A stretch of 64,000 nucleotides of DNA from positions 1-64,000 of the forward strand of contig NZ_WJOK01000012.1 of assembly GCF_009649785.1 (NCBI RefSeq). The letters run 5' to 3'. Position 1 is the first letter of the stretch. The number at the start of each line of letters is the position of its first letter. The translations under genes were made by a program, and so were the position numbers. Below, piece by piece: positions 19,081 through 27,050 of this stretch. The DNA is from Agrobacterium tumefaciens (GTDB taxonomy: Bacteria; Pseudomonadota; Alphaproteobacteria; Rhizobiales; Rhizobiaceae). The notes beneath the pieces are model-generated. The model did no database searches, was not told the origin of the DNA, and saw only the letters and a program-made list of their open reading frames with translations.

Positions 19081-19503
19081 ATGCCTTCGGACATATCGTC
19101 TTTGCCTGCCCCCTTTCGGCCCTGTGTGCAGGTTGCCGATAGCAATTTCCGCCGTTTTCCGCCTGCTGCCGGGCGGGATGAGATTTCCCGGATTTGCCGG
19201 CTGGTCCGGCAACTGGCCGGGGAAATGGTGCAATTAACCGGCGATCGTGTGGCTGCGCGCCGGGACAGGCGGCGCACCGAATGCCATATCCGCCAGATCG
19301 CCATGTATGTGTGCCATGTGCAGCTCGGTATTCCCATGTCGGATATCGGCCCGTGTTTCGGCAGGGACAGAACGACAGTCGGCCATGCCTGCCAAGTGGT
19401 TGAGGATCGTCGCGACGAACCCGCCTTTGACGAGTTCGTCGCCACACTGGAGCGGCTTTCCGGCAGCATTTTCAACGTGATGAAAGGTGTTCGGGATGAG
19501 TGA
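19081..19503 (+). CDS. Free-standing DnaA domain IV-like HTH protein (GafY-like)
   Basis: A 140-residue protein. Residues 68-112 (CHIRQIAMYVCHVQLGIPM...FGRDRTTVGHACQVVEDRR) match the DnaA C-terminal DNA-binding domain; there is no AAA+ ATPase. AAGGAG lies before the ATG at 19081. The gene overlaps the following DUF6456 gene by 8 bp. In Rhodobacter the GTA activator GafA joins a DnaA-like half to a second half, and in Caulobacter the two are separate GafY and GafZ; this pair has the same order. The GafY assignment is inference from domain order and from a GTA cluster 28 kb away. Confidence 0.7.
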   Translation: MPSDISSLPAPFRPCVQVADSNFRRFPPAAGRDEISRICRLVRQLAGEMVQLTGDRVAARRDRRRTECHIRQIAMYVCHVQLGIPMSDIGPCFGRDRTTVGHACQVVEDRRDEPAFDEFVATLERLSGSIFNVMKGVRDE

Positions 19504-20353
19504 GACAAAAAGCGCTCCATCGATACTTCCCGATACTGTCCTGTTGCGGCTCCTGCGCTGCATTGCTGCGGGCACGGCTGAGATATCGGAGGATCGCGGC
19601 GATATGGTATTGCAGCGACCGGAGGCCGGGAACGGCAGGAGAGGGCGTCCAGCGTTGCGGTTTCCGGCCGCCACGGTGCAGCTCGCCCTCTCTTCGGGGC
19701 TGATCGAAAGACGCGAAAACACACTCTCCGCCGCGCCGCCGCTCGCCTCCTATTTGAAGCGCGCTATAGCCAGGGATCGCGACGAGATTTTTCAGGAACA
19801 GCACTGGGATTTGCAGACGGTGGTTCTGGATGTCGGCAAGGACAGGCAGCCGGCCCGGCGCAACCTCAATAGCTCGCCACTGACAGGCCTTTCACGGCTG
19901 AAGGAAAAGGATGGCACGGCATTCTTCCCCAGCGACGCCTTGCAGGCGGGCGAACGCCTCGCCGCCGATTTTCACCGCGCGCAATTGAACCCGAAGGTGA
20001 CGGCAACATGGGAGCCGAAAATTGCAAGCCGCACGAAGGGGGAGGCGGGTGGCAAGCTCGATCTTACCGATGCGGCGATTTCCGCACGGACGCGGTTTTC
20101 CCGTGCAGCAGATGCTATGGGGCCTGAACTTTCAGGTGTCGCCATCGATATCTGCTGCTTTGAAAAGGGGCTGGAGGCCGTAGAGCGCGAGCGGCAATGG
20201 CCGGCGCGTTCGGCAAAACTGCTGCTGCGGGCCGCTCTGCTATCGCTTGCCCGGCATTATGCGCCGCAAGCGCAACGCAGCAGAAGGACAAGCCACCATT
20301 GGGGCGACGAAGATTATCGCCCGCCGATGGCGCCAACGATGGCAACAGAATGA
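19496..20353 (+). CDS. DUF6456 protein (GafZ-like)
   Basis: A 285-residue protein. The N-terminal 95 residues look like a winged-helix module; residues 127-258 carry the DUF6456 pattern, with SPLTGLSRLKEKDG, AGERLAADFHRAQLNPKVTATW and a C-terminal helix LRAALLSLARHYA. The C-terminal half of GafA and Caulobacter GafZ, which acts on RNA polymerase as an antiterminator for the GTA operon, belong to this kind as far as I recall. Its start lies inside the upstream gene, so the two are translationally coupled. It is convergent with sufE, with 4 bp between. Confidence 0.7.
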   Translation: MSETKSAPSILPDTVLLRLLRCIAAGTAEISEDRGDMVLQRPEAGNGRRGRPALRFPAATVQLALSSGLIERRENTLSAAPPLASYLKRAIARDRDEIFQEQHWDLQTVVLDVGKDRQPARRNLNSSPLTGLSRLKEKDGTAFFPSDALQAGERLAADFHRAQLNPKVTATWEPKIASRTKGEAGGKLDLTDAAISARTRFSRAADAMGPELSGVAIDICCFEKGLEAVERERQWPARSAKLLLRAALLSLARHYAPQAQRSRRTSHHWGDEDYRPPMAPTMATE

Positions 20354-20357
20354 AGGC

Positions 20358-20804
20358 TCAGGCGGTCAGAAGTCTCGCTTCCTCGCGGATACGTTTGACC
20401 ATGGAACGCAGGCCATTGGCGCGCTGCGAGGACAAATGTTCCACCAGCCCGATCTTGTCGAACACCTCAATGGCGTCGAGGCCGGCGATTTCGGAAGCTT
20501 TTTTACCGGAATAGACGGCAAGAACGATGGCGACGAGGCCGCGCACGATATGCGCATCGGAATCGCCCTCGAAGGTCATGAGAGGATCTTCCGCACCATC
20601 GCTGTGGCTGACGAGCCAGACCTGGCTTGCGCAGCCCTGCACCTTGTTCTCAGGCGTGCGCTTGTCTTCCGCAAGGTCGGGTAGCGCCTTGCCGAGTTCG
20701 ATGACGTAACGATAGCGATCCTCCCAGTCGTCGAGGAAGGCGAAATCGTCAAGGATCGTATCGAGAGAGGCCATGTTGCGCGCCGTATCGTTCGTTATTG
20801 CCAT
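20358..20804 (-). CDS. sufE: Cysteine desulfuration protein SufE
   Basis: A sulfur acceptor of 148 residues that enhances SufS in Fe-S cluster assembly. The acceptor cysteine is C58 in VQGCASQVWL, preceded by the typical LAEDKRTPENKV. The start could also be the ATG eleven codons later (20774, MASLDTILDD); neither has a clear ribosome-binding site. It lies apart from any suf operon, as is common in Rhizobiaceae. Confidence 0.9.
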   Translation of the reverse strand: MAITNDTARNMASLDTILDDFAFLDDWEDRYRYVIELGKALPDLAEDKRTPENKVQGCASQVWLVSHSDGAEDPLMTFEGDSDAHIVRGLVAIVLAVYSGKKASEIAGLDAIEVFDKIGLVEHLSSQRANGLRSMVKRIREEARLLTA

Positions 20805-20967
20805 GCTTTGCTACGATATAGGGCAAGTGCAGACGGTTTTGAACCATGCGGACCATGAAAAAGCCCACGGAAAACAGGTTTCCGTGGGCAAGTTTGGCAG
20901 GCAGTCACGCAGGCGGACATATCCGGCTGCAGAGAAGGGGCGGCGCGGCGTTAGGCGGCGCAAAATA

Positions 20968-21393
20968 TCAGGGGGTGGGGCGCTTCTGCGGCAGGGGAAT
21001 GATGGTGCCGGTCTTCAGCATGTCGGCATTCCCAGGGAATTCGACGCTGATCGCCGGTGCTGCGGCCAGTTTTTCGCTCTCGCTGGCGAGTTCGGCTGCG
21101 GGTGCCGTTTTATCACCGGATGCAAGCTGCGCGTCGAGCAATTCATAGGCGACCTTGGCGCCTTCCTTTGCCCGTTCACCGAGCGCGTGGAAGGTTTCGG
21201 CGCCCTTGACGCAGACGTCGGGTTTTTCGATGCAGATGGCGCTGACATAACGATAGGCCTCACCGGCTGCCGAAACGGCGCTGGGAATATCGAATGCCGA
21301 AGGTTCCTTGGTCGGATCGTTGCTGCTACCGAAATAGGACAGCGCGACCAGCACCAGCGAAAACCAGAATGTTCCTTTGATCAGAAACCACAT
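20968..21393 (-). CDS. DUF5330 membrane-anchored protein
   Basis: A 141-residue protein with one N-terminal membrane helix (FLIKGTFWFSLVLVALSYF) followed by a soluble domain with two cysteines (CIEKPDVC) that could pair, and a proline-rich C-terminus. It matches the rhizobial DUF5330 pattern; the function is unknown. The ATG at 21393 is chosen because the membrane helix begins there; the frame open to 21528 adds a basic segment without a start signal. Confidence 0.65.
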   Translation of the reverse strand: MWFLIKGTFWFSLVLVALSYFGSSNDPTKEPSAFDIPSAVSAAGEAYRYVSAICIEKPDVCVKGAETFHALGERAKEGAKVAYELLDAQLASGDKTAPAAELASESEKLAAAPAISVEFPGNADMLKTGTIIPLPQKRPTP

Positions 21394-21863
21394 TGTCAGA
21401 CTACCCTGCCAGATGATCTTTGTTTTGAAGCCCCGCCCGTTTTGGGTCATCGGCCTTTGTCCCGTTTTTCGGGCTTGGAGAGAAGCTACAGGCGACCGGC
21501 GAACAGCCAATTGCAAAAAGCCGCGCAATTTAATTCAAATTGTATCTATTCTCCTCGCATCGGGACCGGCTCCAGCAATTCCGTCGCATTTTAACAGTCC
21601 ATGTTAAGCATAATTGCGACAGATGCCGTCTGTTCCGGGCAAAAGTGGTCACCCGTGCCGCCACAAAGGTTAACGCGATGGCAAAAATAAAGCGAAATCC
21701 GTCGCTTACCCGTCATTAACCATGATTGGCAAAGCTTGGTTGAAATGCTCCGTAATGGGACTGCGGCGCATTTCGAGGCTGTTTGGTGCCGTTCTTTTTA
21801 TCCATTCCTTAAGCCGCGGGCTTCTATTGTCGGAGCCGTTAGATCCGTCTCAGGGATTCAGGT
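21394..21863. other. Divergent intergenic region upstream of divJ
   Basis: About 470 bp with no gene seen. It contains an inverted repeat TTAAC-N7-GTTAA at 21591-21607 and several TTAACC/GGTTAA half-sites (near 21669 and 21716), the half-site of the cell-cycle regulator CtrA. None has the exact TTAA-N7-TTAAC spacing, so a CtrA link here is weak. Confidence 0.4.
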
Positions 21864-23408
21864 TTGGTATTGCGTAATATGAGAAAAAAAGCGGTCGCAT
21901 TGGTCGACCATGCCGCAGGCAGATGGCTTGCGCGTATGGAGGAGGACGCCGAAAGGCGCGCCGGCACCGTTGCGCGCCTGCGCCGCCTGTTTGCCTTCAG
22001 CGCCGTCGGCTTTCTGGTCGTTCCCGCCCTGTTCAGCCTCGTCTTCAGCCCCGCCATCGCGCTGCCCATCGGCGCCGCTCTGGTGCTGGCGCTGTATCTG
22101 GCCGCAGCCGCCCTGTTGATCGCCTTTTCGCGTCCTGCCCGTGGCGCAGCGTCCCTGTCCGCTCAAGCCGGCGACGATGACCTCGTTGCGGCATCGCAGG
22201 TGCCCGGCCTCGTACTCACCATCAATGAAAACGGCCTCGTCGAGCGCGTCTCCGGCCGCGACCTTGAAACGTTTCCAGCCGATCTTCAGGCCTGCAAGGG
22301 CCATGTCTTTGCCGAATATGTTTATGTTTCTGATCGCATCGAGCTGATGCAGGCTTTCGACCTTCTGCGGCAGGGCGAGGAAAAGTCCAGCGTGGAACTG
22401 CGGTTCGAAACCGGCGCGAAATCGCGCCAGGCGCAGTTCATCCACGCGCGTATGGAAATGACGGCGATCCGCAATGCGGCTGGCAGGCTACGCCGCGTCG
22501 TCGCCCAGCTCTCCGACGTTACCGAGATGGAGCTTCTGCGCCGCGATGTCGCCCGCAAGGCGGCGGAGGCGGAATCGGCCAACGACGCCAAGTCGCGGTT
22601 CCTCGCTGCCGTCAGCCACGAACTACGCACCCCGCTCAACGCCGTCCTCGGCTTTTCCGACATTCTGGCGGGCGAATATTTCGGCCGGCTGGAAAACGAC
22701 CGCCAGCGGGAATATGTCGGCTTGATCCGCCAGTCCGGCGCGCATCTCCTGTCGGTGGTCAACACCATGCTGGATATGAGCAAGCTGGAAGCAGGCCGTT
22801 ACGAGCTGATGATGGAAAGCTTCCCGATCGGCGAAACCATCTCGTCCTGCGAGGCCATGCTCGGCTTGCAGGCGAAGGAAAAAGGTCTGACATTGACCAG
22901 CCGCATCCAGCGCGGTATCGGCGAAATCTCCGCCGACCAGCGCGCCATCCGCCAGGTTCTCATCAATCTGGCCGGTAACGCCATCAAGTTCACCGATGCC
23001 GGCGGTGTAGTGTCGATCGATGCTGCGCGTGAAGGCAGGATGCTGAAACTGACGGTCAGCGATACCGGCATCGGCATCGCATCCGACAAGATTGAACTCC
23101 TGGGCCAGCCTTTCATGCAGGTCCAGAATGAATATACCCGTCGCTATGAGGGCACGGGTCTGGGATTGTCCCTGGTCAAGGGTCTGGTAGCACTGCATGG
23201 CGGCACTTTCGCCATCACCAGCCAGCCCGGCGCGGGGACGGTCGTAACGATCATGTTGCCTGCCGACGGTTCCGGCATGGCGGGTGGCGAAAACGCTGAA
23301 ACCGAATGCATGGTGGAGTTTCCGCCGCGCATCAAACGGCTCGGCGAAATGGCCGCGATTATGAAGAAGGATGGTGACGATGGCCCCGCGAAAGCGAAAA
23401 TCGCCTAA
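21864..23408 (+). CDS. divJ: PAS-domain sensor histidine kinase, probable DivJ
   Basis: A 514-residue kinase with two membrane helices (about 43-62 and 65-88), a PAS-like domain (110-220), the phosphoacceptor helix with H252 in AAVSHELRTPLNAV, and a complete ATPase domain (N box INLAGNAIKF, G1 VSDTGIGIA, G2 GTGLGLSLVKGL). In A. tumefaciens DivJ phosphorylates DivK and so steers CtrA and the cell cycle; this gene's place a few genes after ros fits its known position, from memory. The start is uncertain: TTG at 21864 or 21870, or ATG at 21879; AGG at 21860 favours a TTG. It overlaps the next gene. Confidence 0.75.
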   Translation: MVLRNMRKKAVALVDHAAGRWLARMEEDAERRAGTVARLRRLFAFSAVGFLVVPALFSLVFSPAIALPIGAALVLALYLAAAALLIAFSRPARGAASLSAQAGDDDLVAASQVPGLVLTINENGLVERVSGRDLETFPADLQACKGHVFAEYVYVSDRIELMQAFDLLRQGEEKSSVELRFETGAKSRQAQFIHARMEMTAIRNAAGRLRRVVAQLSDVTEMELLRRDVARKAAEAESANDAKSRFLAAVSHELRTPLNAVLGFSDILAGEYFGRLENDRQREYVGLIRQSGAHLLSVVNTMLDMSKLEAGRYELMMESFPIGETISSCEAMLGLQAKEKGLTLTSRIQRGIGEISADQRAIRQVLINLAGNAIKFTDAGGVVSIDAAREGRMLKLTVSDTGIGIASDKIELLGQPFMQVQNEYTRRYEGTGLGLSLVKGLVALHGGTFAITSQPGAGTVVTIMLPADGSGMAGGENAETECMVEFPPRIKRLGEMAAIMKKDGDDGPAKAKIA

Positions 23409-24303
23409 GAAAACAACGGCCCAGATTGGCGCCGGGATTGTTTCCTTGGTGGTTTCGGCCATCGGGCGCGAACTCCTGCGCCGTCCCAAACTGGTGGGCG
23501 GCTCAGGCGCCTTCGTGGTCGTTTTCGGTTTTGTCGCCGCCAACGCGCTCTGGTACCAGCCGGGCGTTCATCCGTCTCCTTTTCTGCGTACCCGCGATGC
23601 GGCAAACCCGAACGGGATTGCCGGCTATCGCGCGGCAGAGCCGCTCGGCACGCAGGGCCATGTCACGACCTTCCGCATAGAACGCCCGAGCGAAACCGAA
23701 ACGGCGCAGCAACCGGCGGCCGCAACGGCGACGCCTGCGACATCGGTTGCGGCGGAAAACCAGAAGCCGCAGCAGATCGTTGCCGATATTCAGGCCGAAC
23801 TTAAAAAACGCGGGCTTTACGAAGGCGAGGCGGACGGCAAGATGGGACCTCGCACGGCTGCCGCCATCATGTTCTTCGAAGAAACACTCGGCATGGAACA
23901 GACCGGCGAACCGACGACACGGGTGCTGGCGGCGCTCAGGATCGACGGCGCAACCGTCGCCGCAATTCCGAAGGATCGGCCTTCCGACGCCAACACCGGC
24001 GGCGGCGTTGAGATCGACCCGGTCGCGGCCGCAATCCGCAAGGCTGAAGCGCCTCATCCCAAGGCCGAACCGGTCTCATTGAACAGCGCTGCCGCCGCTT
24101 CAAAGCCGGTGAGCCGCGATCTGATTGCAAAGATCCAGCAGGGACTGATCAATATCGCCTATGCCGATGTGAAGGTGGACGGTGTGGCCGGCGAGCAGAC
24201 CCGCAACGCCATCCGCCATTTCGAAAAACACTACCGCCTGCCGGAGACCGGTGAACCGAGCGAAGCCGTGCTGAAGAAGCTGAAATCGATCGGGGCGCTT
24301 TAG
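23380..24303 (+). CDS. Membrane-anchored protein with two peptidoglycan-binding domains
   Basis: A 307-residue protein with a basic N-terminus, one membrane helix (about 42-60), a long low-complexity Pro/Ala/Glu linker, and two PG_binding_1-type repeats: about residues 130-178 (IVADIQAELKKRGLYEGEADG) and about 250-300 (LIAKIQQGLINIAYADVKVDG). The repeats have the usual D-G-x-x-G-x-x-T core. The start overlaps the end of divJ by 29 bp, so the two are co-transcribed, linking the kinase to the cell wall. AGAAGG precedes the ATG. Confidence 0.75.
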   Translation: MAPRKRKSPKKTTAQIGAGIVSLVVSAIGRELLRRPKLVGGSGAFVVVFGFVAANALWYQPGVHPSPFLRTRDAANPNGIAGYRAAEPLGTQGHVTTFRIERPSETETAQQPAAATATPATSVAAENQKPQQIVADIQAELKKRGLYEGEADGKMGPRTAAAIMFFEETLGMEQTGEPTTRVLAALRIDGATVAAIPKDRPSDANTGGGVEIDPVAAAIRKAEAPHPKAEPVSLNSAAAASKPVSRDLIAKIQQGLINIAYADVKVDGVAGEQTRNAIRHFEKHYRLPETGEPSEAVLKKLKSIGAL

Positions 24304-24322
24304 GGGACTGGGTCTCAACTCT

Positions 24323-24355
24323 CTCCATTCTTGTGACAAGCGCAGGAACGAGGAA
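24323..24355. repeat. Palindromic intergenic repeat, family A (imperfect copy)
   Basis: TCCATTCTTGTGACAAGCGCAGGAACGAGGA-type palindrome between the peptidoglycan-binding gene and the DUF1491 gene. Confidence 0.65.
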
Positions 24356-24416
24356 AGAAGAGAGCGTAACAACACGGACAGGCAGCGGCCTGGCGCCTCC
24401 ATCGAAAGCACCCCCA

Positions 24417-24770
24417 ATGCGCCTCAAATCCGAAATCTTCGTATCAGCCCTTATCCGCCGCGTGTTTTCCGCTGGTGGCTTTGCCGCTGTCGAAAAGAAG
24501 GGTGCGGAAGAGGCCGGTGCGATCTTCATCCGCCAGCGCCTTCGTGATGGCCGCGAAAACCTCTACGGGCCTGCGCCGCAGAGTTTTGCCGAGGACGAGG
24601 AAGTCCGGGCCGAACGCCGTTTCGAGACGCGCCTTGCGGGTGTGGAGGGGGAGGAAAGTGCTGCTCTTCTCGAAAGGGAGCGGCGCTTCGACAGCGATCT
24701 ATGGGTCGTCGAGATCGAAACGGACGAGATCGGCACTCTCCTGACGCTGGTAGACCAACCGAAGATTTAA
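24417..24770 (+). CDS. DUF1491 family protein
   Basis: A 117-residue protein starting MRLKSEIFVSALIRRVFSAG and containing KGAEEAGAIFIRQRL, the DUF1491 signature of alphaproteobacteria. Function unknown; soluble, with a highly charged second half. The ATG at 24417 is chosen by the family start; the frame open further upstream crosses the repeat. Confidence 0.75.
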   Translation: MRLKSEIFVSALIRRVFSAGGFAAVEKKGAEEAGAIFIRQRLRDGRENLYGPAPQSFAEDEEVRAERRFETRLAGVEGEESAALLERERRFDSDLWVVEIETDEIGTLLTLVDQPKI

Positions 24771-24828
24771 AGCGTGCAGCAGCTTTGCGCCCGGAATTGC
24801 TCCGGGCGAGGGGGGGCCGCCTTAACCC

Positions 24829-25737
24829 TCACGTCCCCGTTCTGTGAATGACAGGTGCGCTGTGGTTCGGTCGTTCGCGGCCGTGGGTGTAGCTGTCGGC
24901 GCGCCGCCAGCTTTCCACCCGCTCTTCGCATTCAATGATTTCGAGGCGGTCGAGCATGGCCTCGGCGCGGCTCATGTCGCCTTCGGCGGCGGCAAGATGC
25001 GGATAGAAGCATTGCAATATGAAGGCGGCTTCGGAAAATTCCATGCCGAGCCCGATCAGGGTGGTGGCGAGCTGCGTGCCTGATATGTCGAGCATGATGC
25101 GCTCCGACAGCCAGTAGCTGGACGACAGCGAATCCGCCAGCGTCACCGCAAACTGCCGCGCATCACGCTCGCGCGCGAACCGCACGAGCAGCGCTTCCTG
25201 CACGTCACTCAGGCGGCGCAGGCCAAGAACGTCGCTTTCCGGGCGGCTGAGCTGATGCGCCATCCGTTTGATGCGCTGGCGCATTTCCTCTTCCACGGCG
25301 GTGGATTTGATCTGGGCGTCTGCCGGCTGCGCAATGGCTGGCTCCGGCATGGCGGGAGGCGTCGCGTCATCGGGTCGCTTCAGGTCTTCCATGTGCCGCA
25401 GGCCGACTAGCGCGTCGATGACGGTCGGCGACAGGTCCTCGCGCCGCACGATGGCGCGGGCATGGGCGGCCCCTTGCGTGCGGGCAATGGTGATCAGCGT
25501 GTCGTCATCAAGGCACTTCGACGAAATCAGGAAGGGGGCGGCAATGGAAATCGGCTGGCAGGCGATGAAGAAGGCAACCGCCGAAGGCACGTTGGGATGC
25601 TGGGAAAGCGCTGCAATGGCTTCCCGCTTGGCCTCTTCGGTGGAAGCGTTGAAAAGCGGCATGAAAAGCTCGGCAAACTGCCGAAGGTCCGTTTTTGACG
25701 GATGGGGAACAGTCTCAAAATTCGTGACAGTGGCCAT
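24829..25737 (-). CDS. DUF2336 protein
   Basis: A 302-residue helical protein of the DUF2336 family, with HEAT-like segments such as AAPFLISSKCLDDDTLITIARTQGAAHARAIVRREDLSPTVIDALV. Function unknown. The start at 25737 (MATVTNFETV) is preferred over the frame open to 25827. It faces a 555-bp intergenic region with two CtrA-like boxes. Confidence 0.7.
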   Translation of the reverse strand: MATVTNFETVPHPSKTDLRQFAELFMPLFNASTEEAKREAIAALSQHPNVPSAVAFFIACQPISIAAPFLISSKCLDDDTLITIARTQGAAHARAIVRREDLSPTVIDALVGLRHMEDLKRPDDATPPAMPEPAIAQPADAQIKSTAVEEEMRQRIKRMAHQLSRPESDVLGLRRLSDVQEALLVRFARERDARQFAVTLADSLSSSYWLSERIMLDISGTQLATTLIGLGMEFSEAAFILQCFYPHLAAAEGDMSRAEAMLDRLEIIECEERVESWRRADSYTHGRERPNHSAPVIHRTGT

Positions 25738-25855
25738 TAGCACCACATCTTTCTTCCTCACGGCTCTTGGCCTCTCAAGTTCTCGAAACCGGTCGGTCAA
25801 CGCACTACCCAACAAAAACGCAAACACAATATCGGTTCAAATTAGAGCAAATCCG

Positions 25856-25871
25856 TTGACACCCTGTTAAC
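25856..25871. promoter_or_regulatory. CtrA-like box (one mismatch)
   Basis: TTGA, then seven bases, then TTAAC, 119 bp upstream of the DUF2336 start. It differs from the CtrA consensus TTAA-N7-TTAAC in one base. Confidence 0.4.
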
Positions 25872-26022
25872 TATGGGGGGTGGCAAGCGTTATTGTGCGT
25901 TTATCAACAAGGAAATTTTAAAACCTTCGTGACGGACAAAACGTCATGGAACCTTGCCGTCTCGCCTTTGTTTTCAACGGGTGCAGCTTTATGAAGGATA
26001 AGTTGGCGCCCGGCGATTAGGG

Positions 26023-26038
26023 TTAACGGATCATTAAC
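26023..26038. promoter_or_regulatory. CtrA-like box (exact match)
   Basis: TTAA, seven bases (CGGATCA), then TTAAC. It agrees fully with the CtrA consensus of alphaproteobacteria. It lies between the DUF2336 gene and the small gene at 26293. Confidence 0.5.
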
Positions 26039-26292
26039 CTCTGTCTGTTTCTAATTTCATGGGCAGTATTAGGATTCCATGTTATTCTGATTGATAGAAT
26101 AATTTCGAAAATGGCATGCCGAAGCCTTGATATGCGCACGACACCTTGCAAAATCGCCATCGATTTTTGGGTCGTGCGAAAACCAGTCTGTGGGCTGGAT
26201 TATGCGCAATGTGATGGTGATGAAATTCCCGACGCAAGACGAGGCTTGCGCGGTTCCCATGGGCAACATTGACTCCCGAAGAGGAGACGAGC

Positions 26293-26481
26293 ATGGCAGT
26301 TATTATTCCAATCGCCGAGGCCCGACGAAGCGTGCGCCCGGCCGGAATGTCCGGCAAGGTTATGGGCCCGGCAAAGGTCGTGCTGTTTACCGGCGTGCGT
26401 TATGAAAAACGCGATACGGAACCGGCTGGCAAGGATGCGCGCAAGCGCAAGCCCGCACCGGAAACCGCCTTCAAATCCTGA
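26293..26481 (+). CDS. Small basic hypothetical protein (62 aa)
   Basis: A 62-residue lysine- and arginine-rich protein (MAVIIPIAEARRSVRP to the end ETAFKS) with no domain I can name. The ribosome-binding site GAAGAGGAGACGAGC is strong and sets the ATG at 26293. It lies downstream of the exact CtrA-like box and converges with the DUF1254 gene. Confidence 0.6.
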   Translation: MAVIIPIAEARRSVRPAGMSGKVMGPAKVVLFTGVRYEKRDTEPAGKDARKRKPAPETAFKS

Positions 26482-26501
26482 TTACGCTTGGTTGACCGGC
26501 G

Positions 26502-27050
26502 CTATTTCCACGGTGTCGGCTGGCATTTCGCCTCGTTCAGGAACCGTTCCGCTTCCTCCCCGAAGCTCGGCTGCGGCACCATGGTCCGCAACACCACATA
26601 CCCTTCCGTCTGATCCGATTCCGCCAGAATGGCCTGTGAAAGCGATGGCGGCTGCGCCTTGCGAATGGCCGCGATCTGCACCGAATCCGCCACCAGAATA
26701 TCCATCACCCCGCCTGCGGACGTGCGGTCGTTCATGCTGAACACCTCGTTCGACGCCTTGTCGTAAACCGCGACCGACCAGAAGGGCACCGCGCCGATGG
26801 CCGTCAGCCTGACGGGCTTTTCCTCGATATTGAAGGTGCAGACGGCAACTCGCATGAAGGGATCGCCGCTTCCCAGTGTCTTTTTCTCCGTCGTTTCTTC
26901 GAGAAGATGAAACTGATGCGGCTTACCTTCCGCCAAGGCGCGGGTATAGGCGTCGCGATTGCTGAAATGCGGTATCGCCAGAAGAATGACGACATGCAGC
27001 ACGGCGGCGGCGACAAGGCCGGTGAGGATGGCGAGCAGGGTCCTAAGCAT
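26502..27050 (-). CDS. DUF1254-like membrane-anchored protein
   Basis: A 182-residue protein with an N-terminal membrane helix (LLAILTGLVAAAVLHVVILLAI) and a domain whose IGAVPFWSVAVYDKASNEVFSMNDRTS stretch fits DUF1254. It overlaps the upstream DUF1214 gene by 8 bp. In many bacteria the two domains occur in one large exported protein; here they are separate, coupled genes. Function unknown. Confidence 0.65.
   Translation of the reverse strand: MLRTLLAILTGLVAAAVLHVVILLAIPHFSNRDAYTRALAEGKPHQFHLLEETTEKKTLGSGDPFMRVAVCTFNIEEKPVRLTAIGAVPFWSVAVYDKASNEVFSMNDRTSAGGVMDILVADSVQIAAIRKAQPPSLSQAILAESDQTEGYVVLRTMVPQPSFGEEAERFLNEAKCQPTPWK

Larger units (their letters stand above)
25738..26292. other. Long intergenic region with two CtrA-like boxes
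   Basis: About 555 bp without a credible gene. Two sites fit TTAA-N7-TTAAC: one with a single mismatch at 25856-25871 and one exact at 26023-26038. The rest is AT-rich and unremarkable. Confidence 0.5.

Noticed and set aside
18918-19142. 74-codon frame between ros and the DnaA-like gene
   Set aside because: It starts just past the terminator and overlaps the coding start of the DnaA-like gene.
21591-21607. CtrA box before divJ
   Set aside because: The TTAAC-N7-GTTAA repeat is palindromic and does not have TTAA-N7-TTAAC; only half-sites fit.
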